Shown: positions 7,679 to 17,103 of the stretch, piece by piece
Layout of the letters: the number at the start of each line of letters is the position of its first letter
Position numbering within the stretch: position 1 is the stretch's first letter
NCBI GenBank assembly: GCA_023229245.1
Contig: JALNZU010000023.1
Location: 1-59,505 of the forward strand
Reading direction: 5' to 3'
Length of the DNA: 59,505 nucleotides
DNA from: Bacteroidales bacterium
Lineage (GTDB): Bacteria; Bacteroidota; Bacteroidia; Bacteroidales; F082
Notes under the pieces: generated by a model
Told to the model about the DNA's origin: nothing
Database searches by the model: none
The model's input: only the letters and a program-made list of their open reading frames with translations
Made by a program: the position numbers and the translations under genes

Positions 7679-8270
7679 AAAACGAAGGCCATCACGCAAA
7701 AAGCGTATTAAACCCCATTTCTGGGTGTTTTGTGAAGGTGAAACGGAAGAGGCTTATGTGCACTACCTTCGTTCAAAATATCGTTTGCCCATTGAAATAG
7801 TGGCTAAGGTTTCCGGCTCGAAGATTGATAAAGGATACATTGCACGATACAAAAAAGGAAAACCCACCCATGAAAAAGACCGGGATTTTCTGATTTACGA
7901 TGCCGATGTTGAAAAAATCCTGAAAAGGCTAAATAAAATTGATTCGGCCACATTGCTTACTTCCAACCCAAGTATTGAACTTTGGTTTTTGCTTCATTAT
8001 AAAAATCAAACTACAAAGATCACCGAGTATACATGTATTCAGGAATTATGTAACAGAAACAAGAACAGATATAAAAAAGGGATTATAGACAAAAAGTTGA
8101 AAGAAAAATTGGAATCTAAACAGGTAAAAGCAATAGAGAGAGCGAAAAAATTAACCGAGTTTGAAAATCCTTCAAGTAATATGTATATCTTTATTGAAGT
8201 CTTAGAACAAGTTAAGAAACAACAAATTAAATCAGAGCATATTAACAAAAACATAATTTCTATTACTTAA
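7671..8270 (+). CDS. rloB: RloB-like (AbiLii) TOPRIM-type defence effector
   Basis: This 199-residue protein has the RloB layout: a basic start (SRKRRPSRKKRIK), then VFCEGETEEAYVHYL (glutamates 22, 24 and 26), then DRDFLIYDADVEKIL. The glutamates and the Asp-x-Asp are the acidic metal-binding residues of a TOPRIM-like fold, suggesting a nuclease. SNPSIELWFLLHY is another family mark. The ATG at 7671 overlaps the TAG of the ATPase (ATGAGTAG), so the two are translationally coupled and probably made in fixed proportion. After it, a 139-base AT-rich gap (8271-8409) separates it from hsdR. Confidence 0.88.
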   Translation: MSRKRRPSRKKRIKPHFWVFCEGETEEAYVHYLRSKYRLPIEIVAKVSGSKIDKGYIARYKKGKPTHEKDRDFLIYDADVEKILKRLNKIDSATLLTSNPSIELWFLLHYKNQTTKITEYTCIQELCNRNKNRYKKGIIDKKLKEKLESKQVKAIERAKKLTEFENPSSNMYIFIEVLEQVKKQQIKSEHINKNIISIT

Positions 8271-8409
8271 ATCCAATATATGGTAGAGCAAATTTCGCCT
8301 GGCAGAAAAAAAAGAACTAAAAAAGAAAAGTAAAAAAGAAATATGATAGTCATTTGATACTCAAATAAATAATTCTTTTTTTATTTACTATTATCAAAAA
8401 AAAGAACCC

Positions 8410-11400
8410 ATGAACCTAACATCCGAAAATACATTTGAAACCGCTTTGGTTCAGTCGCTGATCGAACAAGGCGGTTACACCGAAGGCAATGCACCGGATT
8501 ACAGCCCTGAATTGGGCATGTTTAAAAATGAGGTGATTCAATTTTTACAAGGATCGCAGCCCAGGCGATGGGAAAAAATTGCAGCTATTCACGGTGCTGA
8601 TACCGATAATCGGGTTATCCAGCGACTATATAAGGAATTGGATTTAAGAGGCAGCCTGGATGTGCTTCGCAATGGGTTTGTGGATTACGGTGTGCGTTTT
8701 CAAATGGCTTATTTTCAGCCTGCATCCGGCCTTAATCCTGATGCAGTACGCTTATACAACCAAAATAGTTTGAAGGTTTATCGTCAAATCTATTACAGTA
8801 CAAAAAACAAAAACTCAGTAGATATAGTGCTGACACTCAATGGGACTCCGGTAGCTACTTTAGAGCTTAAAAACCAGTTCACTGGTCAAAATGTGGGCAA
8901 TGCGTTGAAACAATACAGCACAACAAGAGATAACCGAGAAATTCTTTTTGCTTTCAAGAAAAGATGTTTGGTTCATTTCGCCATAGATCAGGACGAAGTG
9001 TTCATGACCACCAGATTAGACGGGAGTAAAACCTATTGGTTGCCGTTCAACCAAGGTGCTAATAACGGCAAAGGCAATCCACCAAATCCCGATGGGTACA
9101 GAACCTCTTATCTATGGGAAAATATTTTACAAAAAGACAGTTGGATGGAAATCATTCAACGCTTTATACATTTACAAACCGAAGAAATCACAGTCGAGCT
9201 GCCTATGCCAGGCGGCCAATCAGAAAAAAGGATTTACAAGAAAGAAAAACTCATTTTCCCACGATATCACCAATTGGATGCTGTACGAGTCATAGGCGAG
9301 AGTGTGTTGAAAGTAGGTGTTGGCAAAAACTATTTGATACAACATTCCGCAGGCTCGGGAAAGAGTAATTCCATTGCCTGGCTGGCGTACCGTTTATCAA
9401 GCTTGCACAACGCAATGGACGAACGGATTTTTGATTCAGTGATTGTTGTAACAGACCGACGAGTGCTTGATCAACAATTACAAGATACCATCTATCAGTT
9501 TGAGCATAAAACCGGTGTGGTTCAGAAGATTGACAAGGACAGTACGCAATTAGCTTCTGCTTTGAGCTATGGCACAAATATTATCATCACCACTTTGCAA
9601 AAATTCCCTTTTGTGGTGGATAAGGTAGGCGAATTACCGGATAGAAAATATGCTGTCATCATTGATGAAGCACACAGCTCACAAGGTGGTAAAGCAAGCA
9701 CAAAGATGAAAGAGGTGCTAGCTTCAAAGTCATTGGAGCAAGCCGTTGAGGACGACACAGATGATTATACCGGAGATGACTTTATAAGAGAACAGATTGA
9801 AAGATCGGCAGCCATAAGAGGTCAACAGGCTAATATTTCATTCTTTGCTTTCACTGCAACGCCAAAATATAAAACATTACAAGTATTCGGTGGCCAAGAT
9901 AAGGATGGTAAACCTAAGCCCTTCCATTTATACTCCATGCGTCAAGCTATTGAAGAGGGTTTTATTTTAGATGTATTACAGAATTACATCACTTATGAGC
10001 TTTACTTCAAGCTGACCAAAGCCATAGAAGAAGACCCCCATCTGAATAAGAAAAAAGCAGCTAAAGCTATTGGTAAATACGTTTCACTCCATCCGCACAA
10101 CCTGGCACAGAAAACAGAAATCATCCTTGAGCACTTTAAAAATATTGTGTCCAAAAAAATTGGAGGAAAAGCAAAAGCTATGTTGGTATGTGGCTCAAGA
10201 CTACATGCCAAACGCTATTTTGAAGAGTTTAAGAGATATATCGAAGCTAAGGGCTATGGAAATGCTATCAAGATATTAGTAGCCTTTTCAGGAAAAGTAG
10301 TTGATGATAATACTCCCGATGGCATTTCAGAGCCTCAAATGACAGGATATAGTGAAAAAGAACTGCCGGGCATTTTTGACAAAGACGAATACAAAATCCT
10401 GATAGTTGCTGATAAATATCAAACAGGATTCGACCAACCCCTGCTGCATACCATGTATGTAGATAAGAAACTGTCGGGAGTAAAAGCAGTTCAAACTCTT
10501 TCACGATTGAACAGAATGTATCCGGGCAAAGAAGATACTTTTGTGCTAGACTTTGCCAATGACAGACAAACTATTTTAAATTCGTTTCAACCGTATTACG
10601 AGATTACTTCCGTAACCGAAGAAACAGATATCAATCATTTATATGATCTGAAGACGAGGTTGGATCAATTTCAAGTGTATTGGACACAAGAAATCGAGGC
10701 TTTTGCCAATATATATTTTGATCCGACAACAAAACTGAACAATCCAACACAGCAAAAAAGCCTGTACGCATTCACCGATCCGGCAGTTGACAGATATAAA
10801 GCCATAGCAGAAGAAGAAAAACAAGACGAGTTTAAAAAAGGCTTACGTTCCTGGACGAACCTGTATGCGTTCCTTTCTCAAATAATGCCTTTTATTGATT
10901 CAGAATTTGAGAAGTTTTATGCATATGCTAAACTCTTGCAAACCAGACTACCTAAAAGGGATTTGTCTGAATCCTTGCATCTAGATGATGAGATTGCGTT
11001 GGAATACTACCGCTTACAAAAGATAAAAGAAGGAACCATCGAACTTCAGAAAGGAGAAGAAGGCGAACTCAGCGGGATATCAGAAGCCGGACTAAAAAGA
11101 GCTAAGAATGAGGAGGCTTTGCTCTCTGAAATTATTAACGTGCTCAATGAACGCTTCGGAACAGAATTTGAAGAAGCAGACAAGCTTTTCTTCGACCAGA
11201 TAGAAGCCGAATTGATGGAAGACGAAACCTTGCAGACACAGGCAAGAGTGAATCAAATGGACACCTTCAAATTTGCATTTAACGATAAGTTCATTGACAA
11301 ACTCATTGGACGCATGGACCAAAATCAGGAAATATTTGAAAAAATATTGGAGGACAAAGCATTTGGCGACTTAGTAAAAGAATTGATGATGAAGAGGATC

Positions 11401-11421
11401 TATACAAGATTAAATGAATGA
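8410..11421 (+). CDS. hsdR: Type I restriction endonuclease subunit HsdR
   Basis: This 1003-residue protein is the motor and nuclease subunit of the type I enzyme. An N-terminal HSDR domain carries the PD-(D/E)XK nuclease site, with Asp138 and Glu152-Leu-Lys154 (VDIVLTLNG ... LELKN). A superfamily 2 translocase follows, with the Walker A motif HSAGSGKS at about 312-319, DEAH at 419-422, FTATP near 482 and the motif VI segment QTLSRLNRM. A helical C-terminal region contacts HsdM/S. All key residues are present, so restriction should work if M and S are made. It lies more than 4 kb from hsdS, with two other defence modules between, so it may depend on its own promoter in the 8271-8409 gap. Confidence 0.96.
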   Translation: MNLTSENTFETALVQSLIEQGGYTEGNAPDYSPELGMFKNEVIQFLQGSQPRRWEKIAAIHGADTDNRVIQRLYKELDLRGSLDVLRNGFVDYGVRFQMAYFQPASGLNPDAVRLYNQNSLKVYRQIYYSTKNKNSVDIVLTLNGTPVATLELKNQFTGQNVGNALKQYSTTRDNREILFAFKKRCLVHFAIDQDEVFMTTRLDGSKTYWLPFNQGANNGKGNPPNPDGYRTSYLWENILQKDSWMEIIQRFIHLQTEEITVELPMPGGQSEKRIYKKEKLIFPRYHQLDAVRVIGESVLKVGVGKNYLIQHSAGSGKSNSIAWLAYRLSSLHNAMDERIFDSVIVVTDRRVLDQQLQDTIYQFEHKTGVVQKIDKDSTQLASALSYGTNIIITTLQKFPFVVDKVGELPDRKYAVIIDEAHSSQGGKASTKMKEVLASKSLEQAVEDDTDDYTGDDFIREQIERSAAIRGQQANISFFAFTATPKYKTLQVFGGQDKDGKPKPFHLYSMRQAIEEGFILDVLQNYITYELYFKLTKAIEEDPHLNKKKAAKAIGKYVSLHPHNLAQKTEIILEHFKNIVSKKIGGKAKAMLVCGSRLHAKRYFEEFKRYIEAKGYGNAIKILVAFSGKVVDDNTPDGISEPQMTGYSEKELPGIFDKDEYKILIVADKYQTGFDQPLLHTMYVDKKLSGVKAVQTLSRLNRMYPGKEDTFVLDFANDRQTILNSFQPYYEITSVTEETDINHLYDLKTRLDQFQVYWTQEIEAFANIYFDPTTKLNNPTQQKSLYAFTDPAVDRYKAIAEEEKQDEFKKGLRSWTNLYAFLSQIMPFIDSEFEKFYAYAKLLQTRLPKRDLSESLHLDDEIALEYYRLQKIKEGTIELQKGEEGELSGISEAGLKRAKNEEALLSEIINVLNERFGTEFEEADKLFFDQIEAELMEDETLQTQARVNQMDTFKFAFNDKFIDKLIGRMDQNQEIFEKILEDKAFGDLVKELMMKRIYTRLNE

Positions 11422-11642
11422 TTCCAATGCTGAATAACGAAATGCATAACTAAATCACTCAACCCAACGTATGGCAAAGACAGTGTTTACCACAGCATCC
11501 GACAAAATTGACAGGAAACCTTATTATTGAAAAAGAAAAGACCGCCCTTACAAAGCGATAGAAACGGTTTTATATCTATTCTTACTAAAAGCACACTCCT
11601 ACGGAGCTAACACGAACACCAACAACAGAAACTCGCAGCATA

Positions 11643-11775
11643 ATTGACAATTGATAATTGACAATTGATAATTGACAATTGCTAATTGCTAATTGCTAAT
11701 TGATAATTGATAATTAATAATTGATAATTGATAATTGATAATTGATAATTGCTAATTGCTAATTGACAATTGATC
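11643..11775. repeat. 7-bp degenerate tandem repeat, 19 units of ATTGNYA
   Basis: Nineteen consecutive 7-base units alternate among ATTGACA, ATTGATA and ATTGCTA, with one ATTAATA and a final ATTGATC, in strict register. The array lies between the convergent ends of hsdR and the E1 gene. The remainder of the gap (11422-11642) has no recognisable gene. Such AATTG-rich simple repeats may arise by slippage and mark the right edge of the defence island. They cannot encode a protein of interest. Confidence 0.92.
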
Positions 11776-11783
11776 AGTAGATT

Positions 11784-14210
11784 TTAGAATATCTTAGGAA
11801 AGCGCTTTGGGTTGTATTCGTGCATGATATTATACACCGCATCGAACACATCTTCGGCATTGGGATTAGAGAAATAGTCTCCGTCGGTGCTATAAGCTGC
11901 CCGATGTGCTTTGGCCGTCAGTGTACGTGGCTCGCTGTCGAGATACTGGAAACCCTTTTGTATCTCAATAACCTGTTGCATCATATAGCTGGTGGCACCA
12001 CTTGGTACATCTTCGTCGAAAAACAGTATTTTATTTGTCTTTTTCAATGATTCCAAGATGCTGCTATTCACATCAAACGGTATCAATGTTTGTGCATCAA
12101 TGAGTTCCACATCTATCCCAAACTCTTGTAGCTGAGTTACTGCATCTTGTGCGATCCTGACACATGAGCCATAGGTTACTACGGTGATATCGGTACCTTT
12201 TTTCAGTATCTCAGGCTGTCCGGGTGCTATACTGAACTCACCCATATTGATAGGTTTACGTTCGTGCAGGCGGTAACCGTTTAAAGGTTCTATGATCAAC
12301 ACTGGCTGATCAGACTGCAAATAGGTATTATAGAATCCTGCAGCCTGAGTCATATTACGCGGAACGGCTACATGTACACCTCGTATGGAGTCAATAACCA
12401 TGCTTAGCGGTGAGCCGGCATGCCATATACCTTCCAGCCGATGGCCTCGGGTGCTGATGATCAAAGGTGCTTTTTGACCTCCTTTGGAACGATAATGCAA
12501 AGTAGCTAAGTCATCGCTGATAGCCTGTAAGGCATATAACAGATAGTCAAAATACTGTATCTCGGCTATAGGGCGAAGGCCGCGCATCGCCATACCTATT
12601 CCTTGACCTAAGATAGTCGCTTCCCGTATGCCGGTATCGTATATGCGATGTGTACCGTATTTCTCCTGCAATCCTTCATAAGTCTGATTCACACCTCCTA
12701 TCTTTCCCACATCTTCTCCGAAGGCGATCACCAACGGATTGGTCTCAAATATTTTGTCAAAGTTATCACGCAGAATCTCTCTACCGGGTGCTAGCTCGGG
12801 CTTCTCGCCAAACGCCGGTGGTACAGGAGTGATTTTCATGGCATCATATGCCGATTGAGAATACAAATGAGAGCTATACCTGTCACTTCCATCCTTCATT
12901 TCTTTCTCCAACCAGTTACTTACATTTGTTTTCAACGAATTGGTCGGGTCGCTGCATGAATCACAAATCAGTCGTAATATTTTCCTTCCTGCCGAGATCA
13001 CATCTTTTCGTATAGGCTCTCCTATACGTGCAAGGTCTGCCTTGATAGTCTCAATTTTTGCTGTTTTGGCACAGTTACAACTTGTCAGATTGACCAATCT
13101 GATAAGCTCTTCCTGTTTGTCGATGATAGGCTGTTGAAAATTATTCCAGGCGTTCTTACGGGCTTCCCGTGCTCTTTTTTTAGCTGCTTTTTCGATAGCA
13201 TCTAGTTCTACAGCTGTAGCAAGACCTTGTTCAATGATCCATTCCCTGAAATGCACCAATCCGTCTCTTTGTTCTTCTTCTTCTAGCTGGTCTGGACTTT
13301 TATATCTCTCGTGCGAGCCTGAGGTTGAATGGCCTTGTGGCTGTGTGCAGCCCATCACATGGAAGAGGACAGGTACATGTTCCTTACGGCATTTGGCTAT
13401 GCCTTCTTTATACACTCTGACTAATTCGGGATAATCCCATGCATTGACCTTGTAGATATAATATCCATTGGTATGCTCTTCTTTCTCAAAGCCTTTGAGT
13501 ATGTCGCTTATATTTCCTTTAGTGATCTGGTCTTTATTTGGCACCGATATCCCCCATCCATCGTCCCATACCGAGACTGCCATAGGTATTTGCATCACTC
13601 CGGCAGCGTTGATGCTTTCAAAGAAATGTCCTTCGGCTGTAGATGCATCGCCTATAGTCCCAAAGGCCACCTCATTGCCATTGATGGAGAAGTTTTTATA
13701 CTTAGCCAGGTTCTTATCTTGTCTGAAGTGCTTGGATGCCAGGGCTAACCCCACTAATCTGAGCATCTGACTGGCTGTAGGTGATGTGTCGGCTGATGAG
13801 TTTTTCAGATCGCTCAGTTTCAACCATTCACCGTTTTCGTCTAAGGTACGGGTAGCAAAATGATTATTCATCAGTCGGCCACCATTTCCGGGATTGGCTT
13901 TCAGGTCGGTATCCCCATACAGTTGAGCAAACAACTCCTCTATACTAACCATGCCGGCTGCCAACATAAAGGTTTGGTCGCGATAATAGCCTGATCGCCA
14001 GTCGCCTTTTTGAAAGACTTTGGCCATAGCTAACTGGGGAATCTCTTTCCCATCTCCAAAAATACCAAACTTAGCTTTCCCTGTCAGTACCTCCCTGCGA
14101 CCTATCAAACTGGCCTGCCTGCTCTCATGAGCGATTCTATAATCGGATAACACTTCTTCTTTGGTGAAAACTATATCATCTTTACTAAGTGGTTTCTCAA
14201 TGTTTTTCAT
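11784..14210 (-). CDS. 2-oxoacid dehydrogenase E1, alpha and beta subunits fused
   Basis: This 808-residue protein joins the two halves of a thiamine-diphosphate-dependent 2-oxoacid dehydrogenase E1. The alpha part (about 1-400) has YYRDQT and the diphosphate-binding motif GDAS at 187-190. The usual NNG at the end of that motif is replaced by WDDGWGIS at about 215-222. The beta part (about 470-808) has AFGEDVGKIGGV, GIREATILGQGIGMAMRGLRP and the C-terminal transketolase-like domain. Branched-chain or pyruvate-type substrates are both possible; sequence alone does not decide. E2 and E3 genes are not in the window. A TACTTTTG box on the minus strand lies 27-34 bases before the start. Confidence 0.9.
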   Translation of the reverse strand: MKNIEKPLSKDDIVFTKEEVLSDYRIAHESRQASLIGRREVLTGKAKFGIFGDGKEIPQLAMAKVFQKGDWRSGYYRDQTFMLAAGMVSIEELFAQLYGDTDLKANPGNGGRLMNNHFATRTLDENGEWLKLSDLKNSSADTSPTASQMLRLVGLALASKHFRQDKNLAKYKNFSINGNEVAFGTIGDASTAEGHFFESINAAGVMQIPMAVSVWDDGWGISVPNKDQITKGNISDILKGFEKEEHTNGYYIYKVNAWDYPELVRVYKEGIAKCRKEHVPVLFHVMGCTQPQGHSTSGSHERYKSPDQLEEEEQRDGLVHFREWIIEQGLATAVELDAIEKAAKKRAREARKNAWNNFQQPIIDKQEELIRLVNLTSCNCAKTAKIETIKADLARIGEPIRKDVISAGRKILRLICDSCSDPTNSLKTNVSNWLEKEMKDGSDRYSSHLYSQSAYDAMKITPVPPAFGEKPELAPGREILRDNFDKIFETNPLVIAFGEDVGKIGGVNQTYEGLQEKYGTHRIYDTGIREATILGQGIGMAMRGLRPIAEIQYFDYLLYALQAISDDLATLHYRSKGGQKAPLIISTRGHRLEGIWHAGSPLSMVIDSIRGVHVAVPRNMTQAAGFYNTYLQSDQPVLIIEPLNGYRLHERKPINMGEFSIAPGQPEILKKGTDITVVTYGSCVRIAQDAVTQLQEFGIDVELIDAQTLIPFDVNSSILESLKKTNKILFFDEDVPSGATSYMMQQVIEIQKGFQYLDSEPRTLTAKAHRAAYSTDGDYFSNPNAEDVFDAVYNIMHEYNPKRFPKIF

Positions 14211-14236
14211 GGTTATTATGAATTTTACCTGATATG

Positions 14237-14244
14237 CAAAAGTA
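14237..14244 (-). promoter_or_regulatory. -7 promoter box TACTTTTG for the E1 gene
   Basis: The minus strand reads TACTTTTG, matching TAnnTTTG, 27 bases before the ATG at 14210. It lies in the short gap after the MATE gene, so the E1 gene probably has its own promoter instead of relying on read-through from cysH-MATE. Confidence 0.6.
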
Positions 14245-14293
14245 AGAAAATACCGCTAAAAGACTGAATAAAGAAATGGATTTAGGACTTTTT

Positions 14294-15649
14294 TTAAATT
14301 GCTTGCTGCATATTTTTCTGGTATCCGATGCCATTGCTTTTATATAGCTTAGCAGAATATATCCACATTGCTACGCTTCGTCCACTCATAAAAAGCAAAA
14401 AGGCAATCCATAGCCCATGATTTGCTAAAACAGGTTTTAAAAGATATACAGCAGGTAGAAAGATGAATAAACCGGCTATCACCATTGCCTTTCTCATATA
14501 TTTAGCTGATAAGGTACCGACAAAAATCCCATCCCATAAAAAAGCGGCAAAAGAGGCAATAGGAACAGCCGCCATCCAATAGCGGTAATCAATAGCTAAG
14601 ATCAAAAGATCTTCATTATTGGTGAGTAGATTTGTCATGCTTTTAAACCCAAAAAAGATGGCGATACTGAACATACAACTAAGACCCCATCCCCATCGGA
14701 AGATATAGCGTACTGTCAATATAAAAAGTTGTGTATTCTTGCTACCGGCGTACTTACCTGTCAAAGCTTCAGCCGCGTATGCAAATCCGTCCAGGAAATA
14801 GGAGAAGACGAAAAAATATTGCATCAAAATACTGTTCACTGCTAATGTCTCATTTCCAAGTGAGGCAGCCCGACTGGTAAACAAACTTAAAGAGCCGATC
14901 AGTATCAACGAACGGATAAATAAATTTGCGTTGATTGCAAAAAAACTGACTAACTTTTCTTTCTGTAGCAGTATGGATATTGGGATGCGTACAAACAGCT
15001 TCTTATACTTATTTTTAAACAACAAGAAGGCTAAAAGTAAGCCCATGTATTCTGCTAGTACCGTACCTAAGGCTACTCCTTGTACATCCATCTGTAGGAC
15101 GCGAACAAAAAAGACACTGAAAGTAATATTCAGCAGGTTTACAACTATAGAAATGAACATGGGATAACGTGTGTTCTGCATTCCGACAAACCATCCCATC
15201 ATCACGTAGGTGGTAAGGCTTGCCGGTGCCGACCAGATACGGATATTATAATAGGTCCGTGCCAGATGTTTTGTAGCTGCTTCGCCTTCCAATACGCCAA
15301 AGCCAATTTTCGCTAAAGGTGATTGCAGAACCAGCAGCAGTCCGGCTATACTCAGTGCCACCAATAATGCACGTTGCAACACCACTGCAATTTCCTGGTG
15401 ATTGCGTGCTCCGTAGGCCTGAGCTGTATATCCTGTAGTACTCATCCTCAGAAAGCTAAAGCTCATAAACAAGAGGTTGAACAGTACATTAGCCAATGCT
15501 ACTGCTGCCAGAAAGATGCTATCGTTGAGGTGTCCCATCAGTGCTACATCAACCATCCCGATTAGCGGGACGGTGATATTGCTGATGATATTAGGTAATG
15601 TCAGTCGAAGGATTTCCCGGGTCAGCCCTGAGGGATTATTGGCTGTCAT
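14294..15649 (-). CDS. MATE family efflux transporter (DinF-like)
   Basis: The 451-residue protein has two sets of about six hydrophobic helices and the MATE N-terminal pattern: LTLPNIISNITVPLIGMVDVALMGHL, then LFNLLFMSFSFLRMSTTGYTAQAYGA. It should exchange cations for organic toxicants or metabolites across the inner membrane; the substrate is not predictable. An earlier in-frame start exists at 15697, but it would lie inside cysH. The ATG at 15649 overlaps the cysH TGA as ATGA and precedes a natural MATE start (MTANNPSGLTREILRL), so the shorter form is chosen. The coupling implies co-expression with sulfate assimilation, perhaps by chance. Confidence 0.88.
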   Translation of the reverse strand: MTANNPSGLTREILRLTLPNIISNITVPLIGMVDVALMGHLNDSIFLAAVALANVLFNLLFMSFSFLRMSTTGYTAQAYGARNHQEIAVVLQRALLVALSIAGLLLVLQSPLAKIGFGVLEGEAATKHLARTYYNIRIWSAPASLTTYVMMGWFVGMQNTRYPMFISIVVNLLNITFSVFFVRVLQMDVQGVALGTVLAEYMGLLLAFLLFKNKYKKLFVRIPISILLQKEKLVSFFAINANLFIRSLILIGSLSLFTSRAASLGNETLAVNSILMQYFFVFSYFLDGFAYAAEALTGKYAGSKNTQLFILTVRYIFRWGWGLSCMFSIAIFFGFKSMTNLLTNNEDLLILAIDYRYWMAAVPIASFAAFLWDGIFVGTLSAKYMRKAMVIAGLFIFLPAVYLLKPVLANHGLWIAFLLFMSGRSVAMWIYSAKLYKSNGIGYQKNMQQAI

Positions 15650-16347
15650 GCCTGATGTAATCCGCACTCTTTTTGGTCGGGGCGTTCCCACCACCATCTG
15701 CCGGCACGTACGTCTTCACCGGGTTGTATGGCACGGGTACAAGGCTGGCAGCCAATGCTCGGAAATCCTTGATCATGCAAAGGATTATAAGGGATATGAT
15801 GTTGATCAATAAAGTCACGCAACTGTTTTTCTGTCCAGTCCAGCAACGGATTGATCTTGATGAGACCGTTGAGTTCATCCCATTCTACTGTTTGCAGATT
15901 GGTACGTGTGACAGACTGCTCTTTTCTGAGCCCGGTAACCCAGGCTTTGCACCCTTTTAAGGCACGTTTCAACGGTTGTGTCTTACGGATATGGCAGCAG
16001 AGCTTTCGCTTTTCAACGCTATCGTAAAAAAGATTGATGCCATGCTCGTTAACCATTTGTTCCACAGCGGCAGTATCAGGAAAATAGACTTCAATTTTAT
16101 GTGAATATCTGGCTTGTGTCTTGTCTAACAAGTCATACACTTCCTGATACAACCTGCCGGTATCTAAGGTGAAGATACGCATCTCCGGACAGGCCTTGAC
16201 GATCATATGTGTTATTGCCTGGTCTTCTAAACCGAGACTCGTTGCAAAGGCAATTTCTTTACCAAAAAGATCTGAGGCGTATTTTAATATTTCTGCGGCA
16301 TCTAAACCGGCCACAGCTTTATTGAGTTCAACTACTTGTGCATTCAT
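15646..16347 (-). CDS. cysH: Adenylylsulfate/phosphoadenylylsulfate reductase CysH
   Basis: This 233-residue enzyme reduces activated sulfate (APS or PAPS) to sulfite for cysteine synthesis in the cytoplasm. It shows the PP-loop-like start FATSLGLEDQ, TLDTGRLYQE, and two cysteine pairs, KLCCHIRK and GCQPC. The paired cysteines are the [4Fe-4S] ligands of the APS-reducing (plant/bacterial APS reductase) type. The catalytic cysteine is in the C-terminal ECGLH. The ATG at 16347 is preferred to an upstream TTG at 16359. Other cys genes are not present here. It is the first gene of a two-gene unit with the MATE transporter. Confidence 0.92.
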   Translation of the reverse strand: MNAQVVELNKAVAGLDAAEILKYASDLFGKEIAFATSLGLEDQAITHMIVKACPEMRIFTLDTGRLYQEVYDLLDKTQARYSHKIEVYFPDTAAVEQMVNEHGINLFYDSVEKRKLCCHIRKTQPLKRALKGCKAWVTGLRKEQSVTRTNLQTVEWDELNGLIKINPLLDWTEKQLRDFIDQHHIPYNPLHDQGFPSIGCQPCTRAIQPGEDVRAGRWWWERPDQKECGLHQA

Positions 16348-16370
16348 CAGTAAAAGCAAACTTAAAAGTC

Positions 16371-16378
16371 CAAAATTA
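16371..16378 (-). promoter_or_regulatory. -7 promoter box TAATTTTG for cysH
   Basis: The minus strand reads TAATTTTG, matching TAnnTTTG, 24 bases before the cysH ATG at 16347. This supports the shorter cysH start. Confidence 0.6.
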
Positions 16379-16437
16379 AACTAATTGTTTGAATATGGAA
16401 TGAGAGCAAAAAAATACACTATAGATTCCGAACAACC

Positions 16438-17029
16438 AAAATCATCTGCGAAAATCAGCGCAATCAGCGGGAAACAATAAGATCAGCGGGAGTTAATAGC
16501 ACCTTTCCACCTACAGGTTACACTTACAAGCACCACAACCAAAATCATCTGCAAAAATCAGTGTAATCAGCTGGAAACAATAAGATCAGCGGGAGTTAAT
16601 AGCACTTTTTCACCTACAGGTTACACTTACAAGCACCACAAACAAAATCATCTGCGAAAATCAGCGGAATCAGCGGGAAACAATAAGATCAGCGGGAGTT
16701 AATAGCACTTTGCCTCCTACAAGTTACACTTACAAGCACCACAACCAAAATCATCTGCGAAAATCAGCGCAATCAGCGGGAAGTAAAAAGATCAGCGGGA
16801 ATTAAAAACACTTTTCCACCTACAGTTTACACTTACAAACACCACAAACAAAATCATCTGCGAAAATCAGCGCAATCAGCGGGAAACAATAAGATCAGCG
16901 GGAATTAAAAACACTTTTCCACCTACAGTTTACACTTACAAGCACCACAAACAAAATCATCTGCGAAAATCAGCGGAATCAGCGGGAAGTAAAAAGATCA
17001 GCGGGAAACAAAAAGATCAATTGCATATT
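16438..17029. repeat. 103-bp tandem repeat array, left arm (five full units plus a partial)
   Basis: Units begin with AAAATCATCTGC at 16438, 16541, 16644, 16747, 16850 and 16953, exactly 103 bases apart each time. Each unit contains AATCAGCGNAATCAGCGGGAA, then a second GATCAGCGGGA, then a CCACCTACAG-TTACACTTACAA-CACCACAA tail. Units differ by scattered substitutions. The sixth stops after about 55 bases and is followed by two extra GATCA words. There are no unique spacers, so this is not CRISPR. It ends just before the promoter of the GxxExxY gene. No protein-coding frame is plausible within it; the whole 16360-17103 gap is repeat plus promoter. Confidence 0.95.
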
Positions 17030-17056
17030 AAATTTACTTATTCACAATTATATGCA

Positions 17057-17064
17057 TAACTTTG
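17057..17064 (+). promoter_or_regulatory. Promoter of the GxxExxY gene (TAACTTTG)
   Basis: TAACTTTG matches TAnnTTTG, with a TTG at 17031-17033 as a possible -33 element (23-base spacing). It lies 40 bases before the ATG, in unique sequence between the repeat array and the gene, so the gene carries its own promoter. Confidence 0.6.
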
Positions 17065-17103
17065 TAAAGTATCCAAAAACTCAAACAGTTAAACAAGAAT
17101 GAA

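Noticed and set aside
15650..15697. Longer MATE start
   Set aside because: It lies within cysH and adds no MATE similarity; the ATG at 15649 is coupled to the cysH stop.
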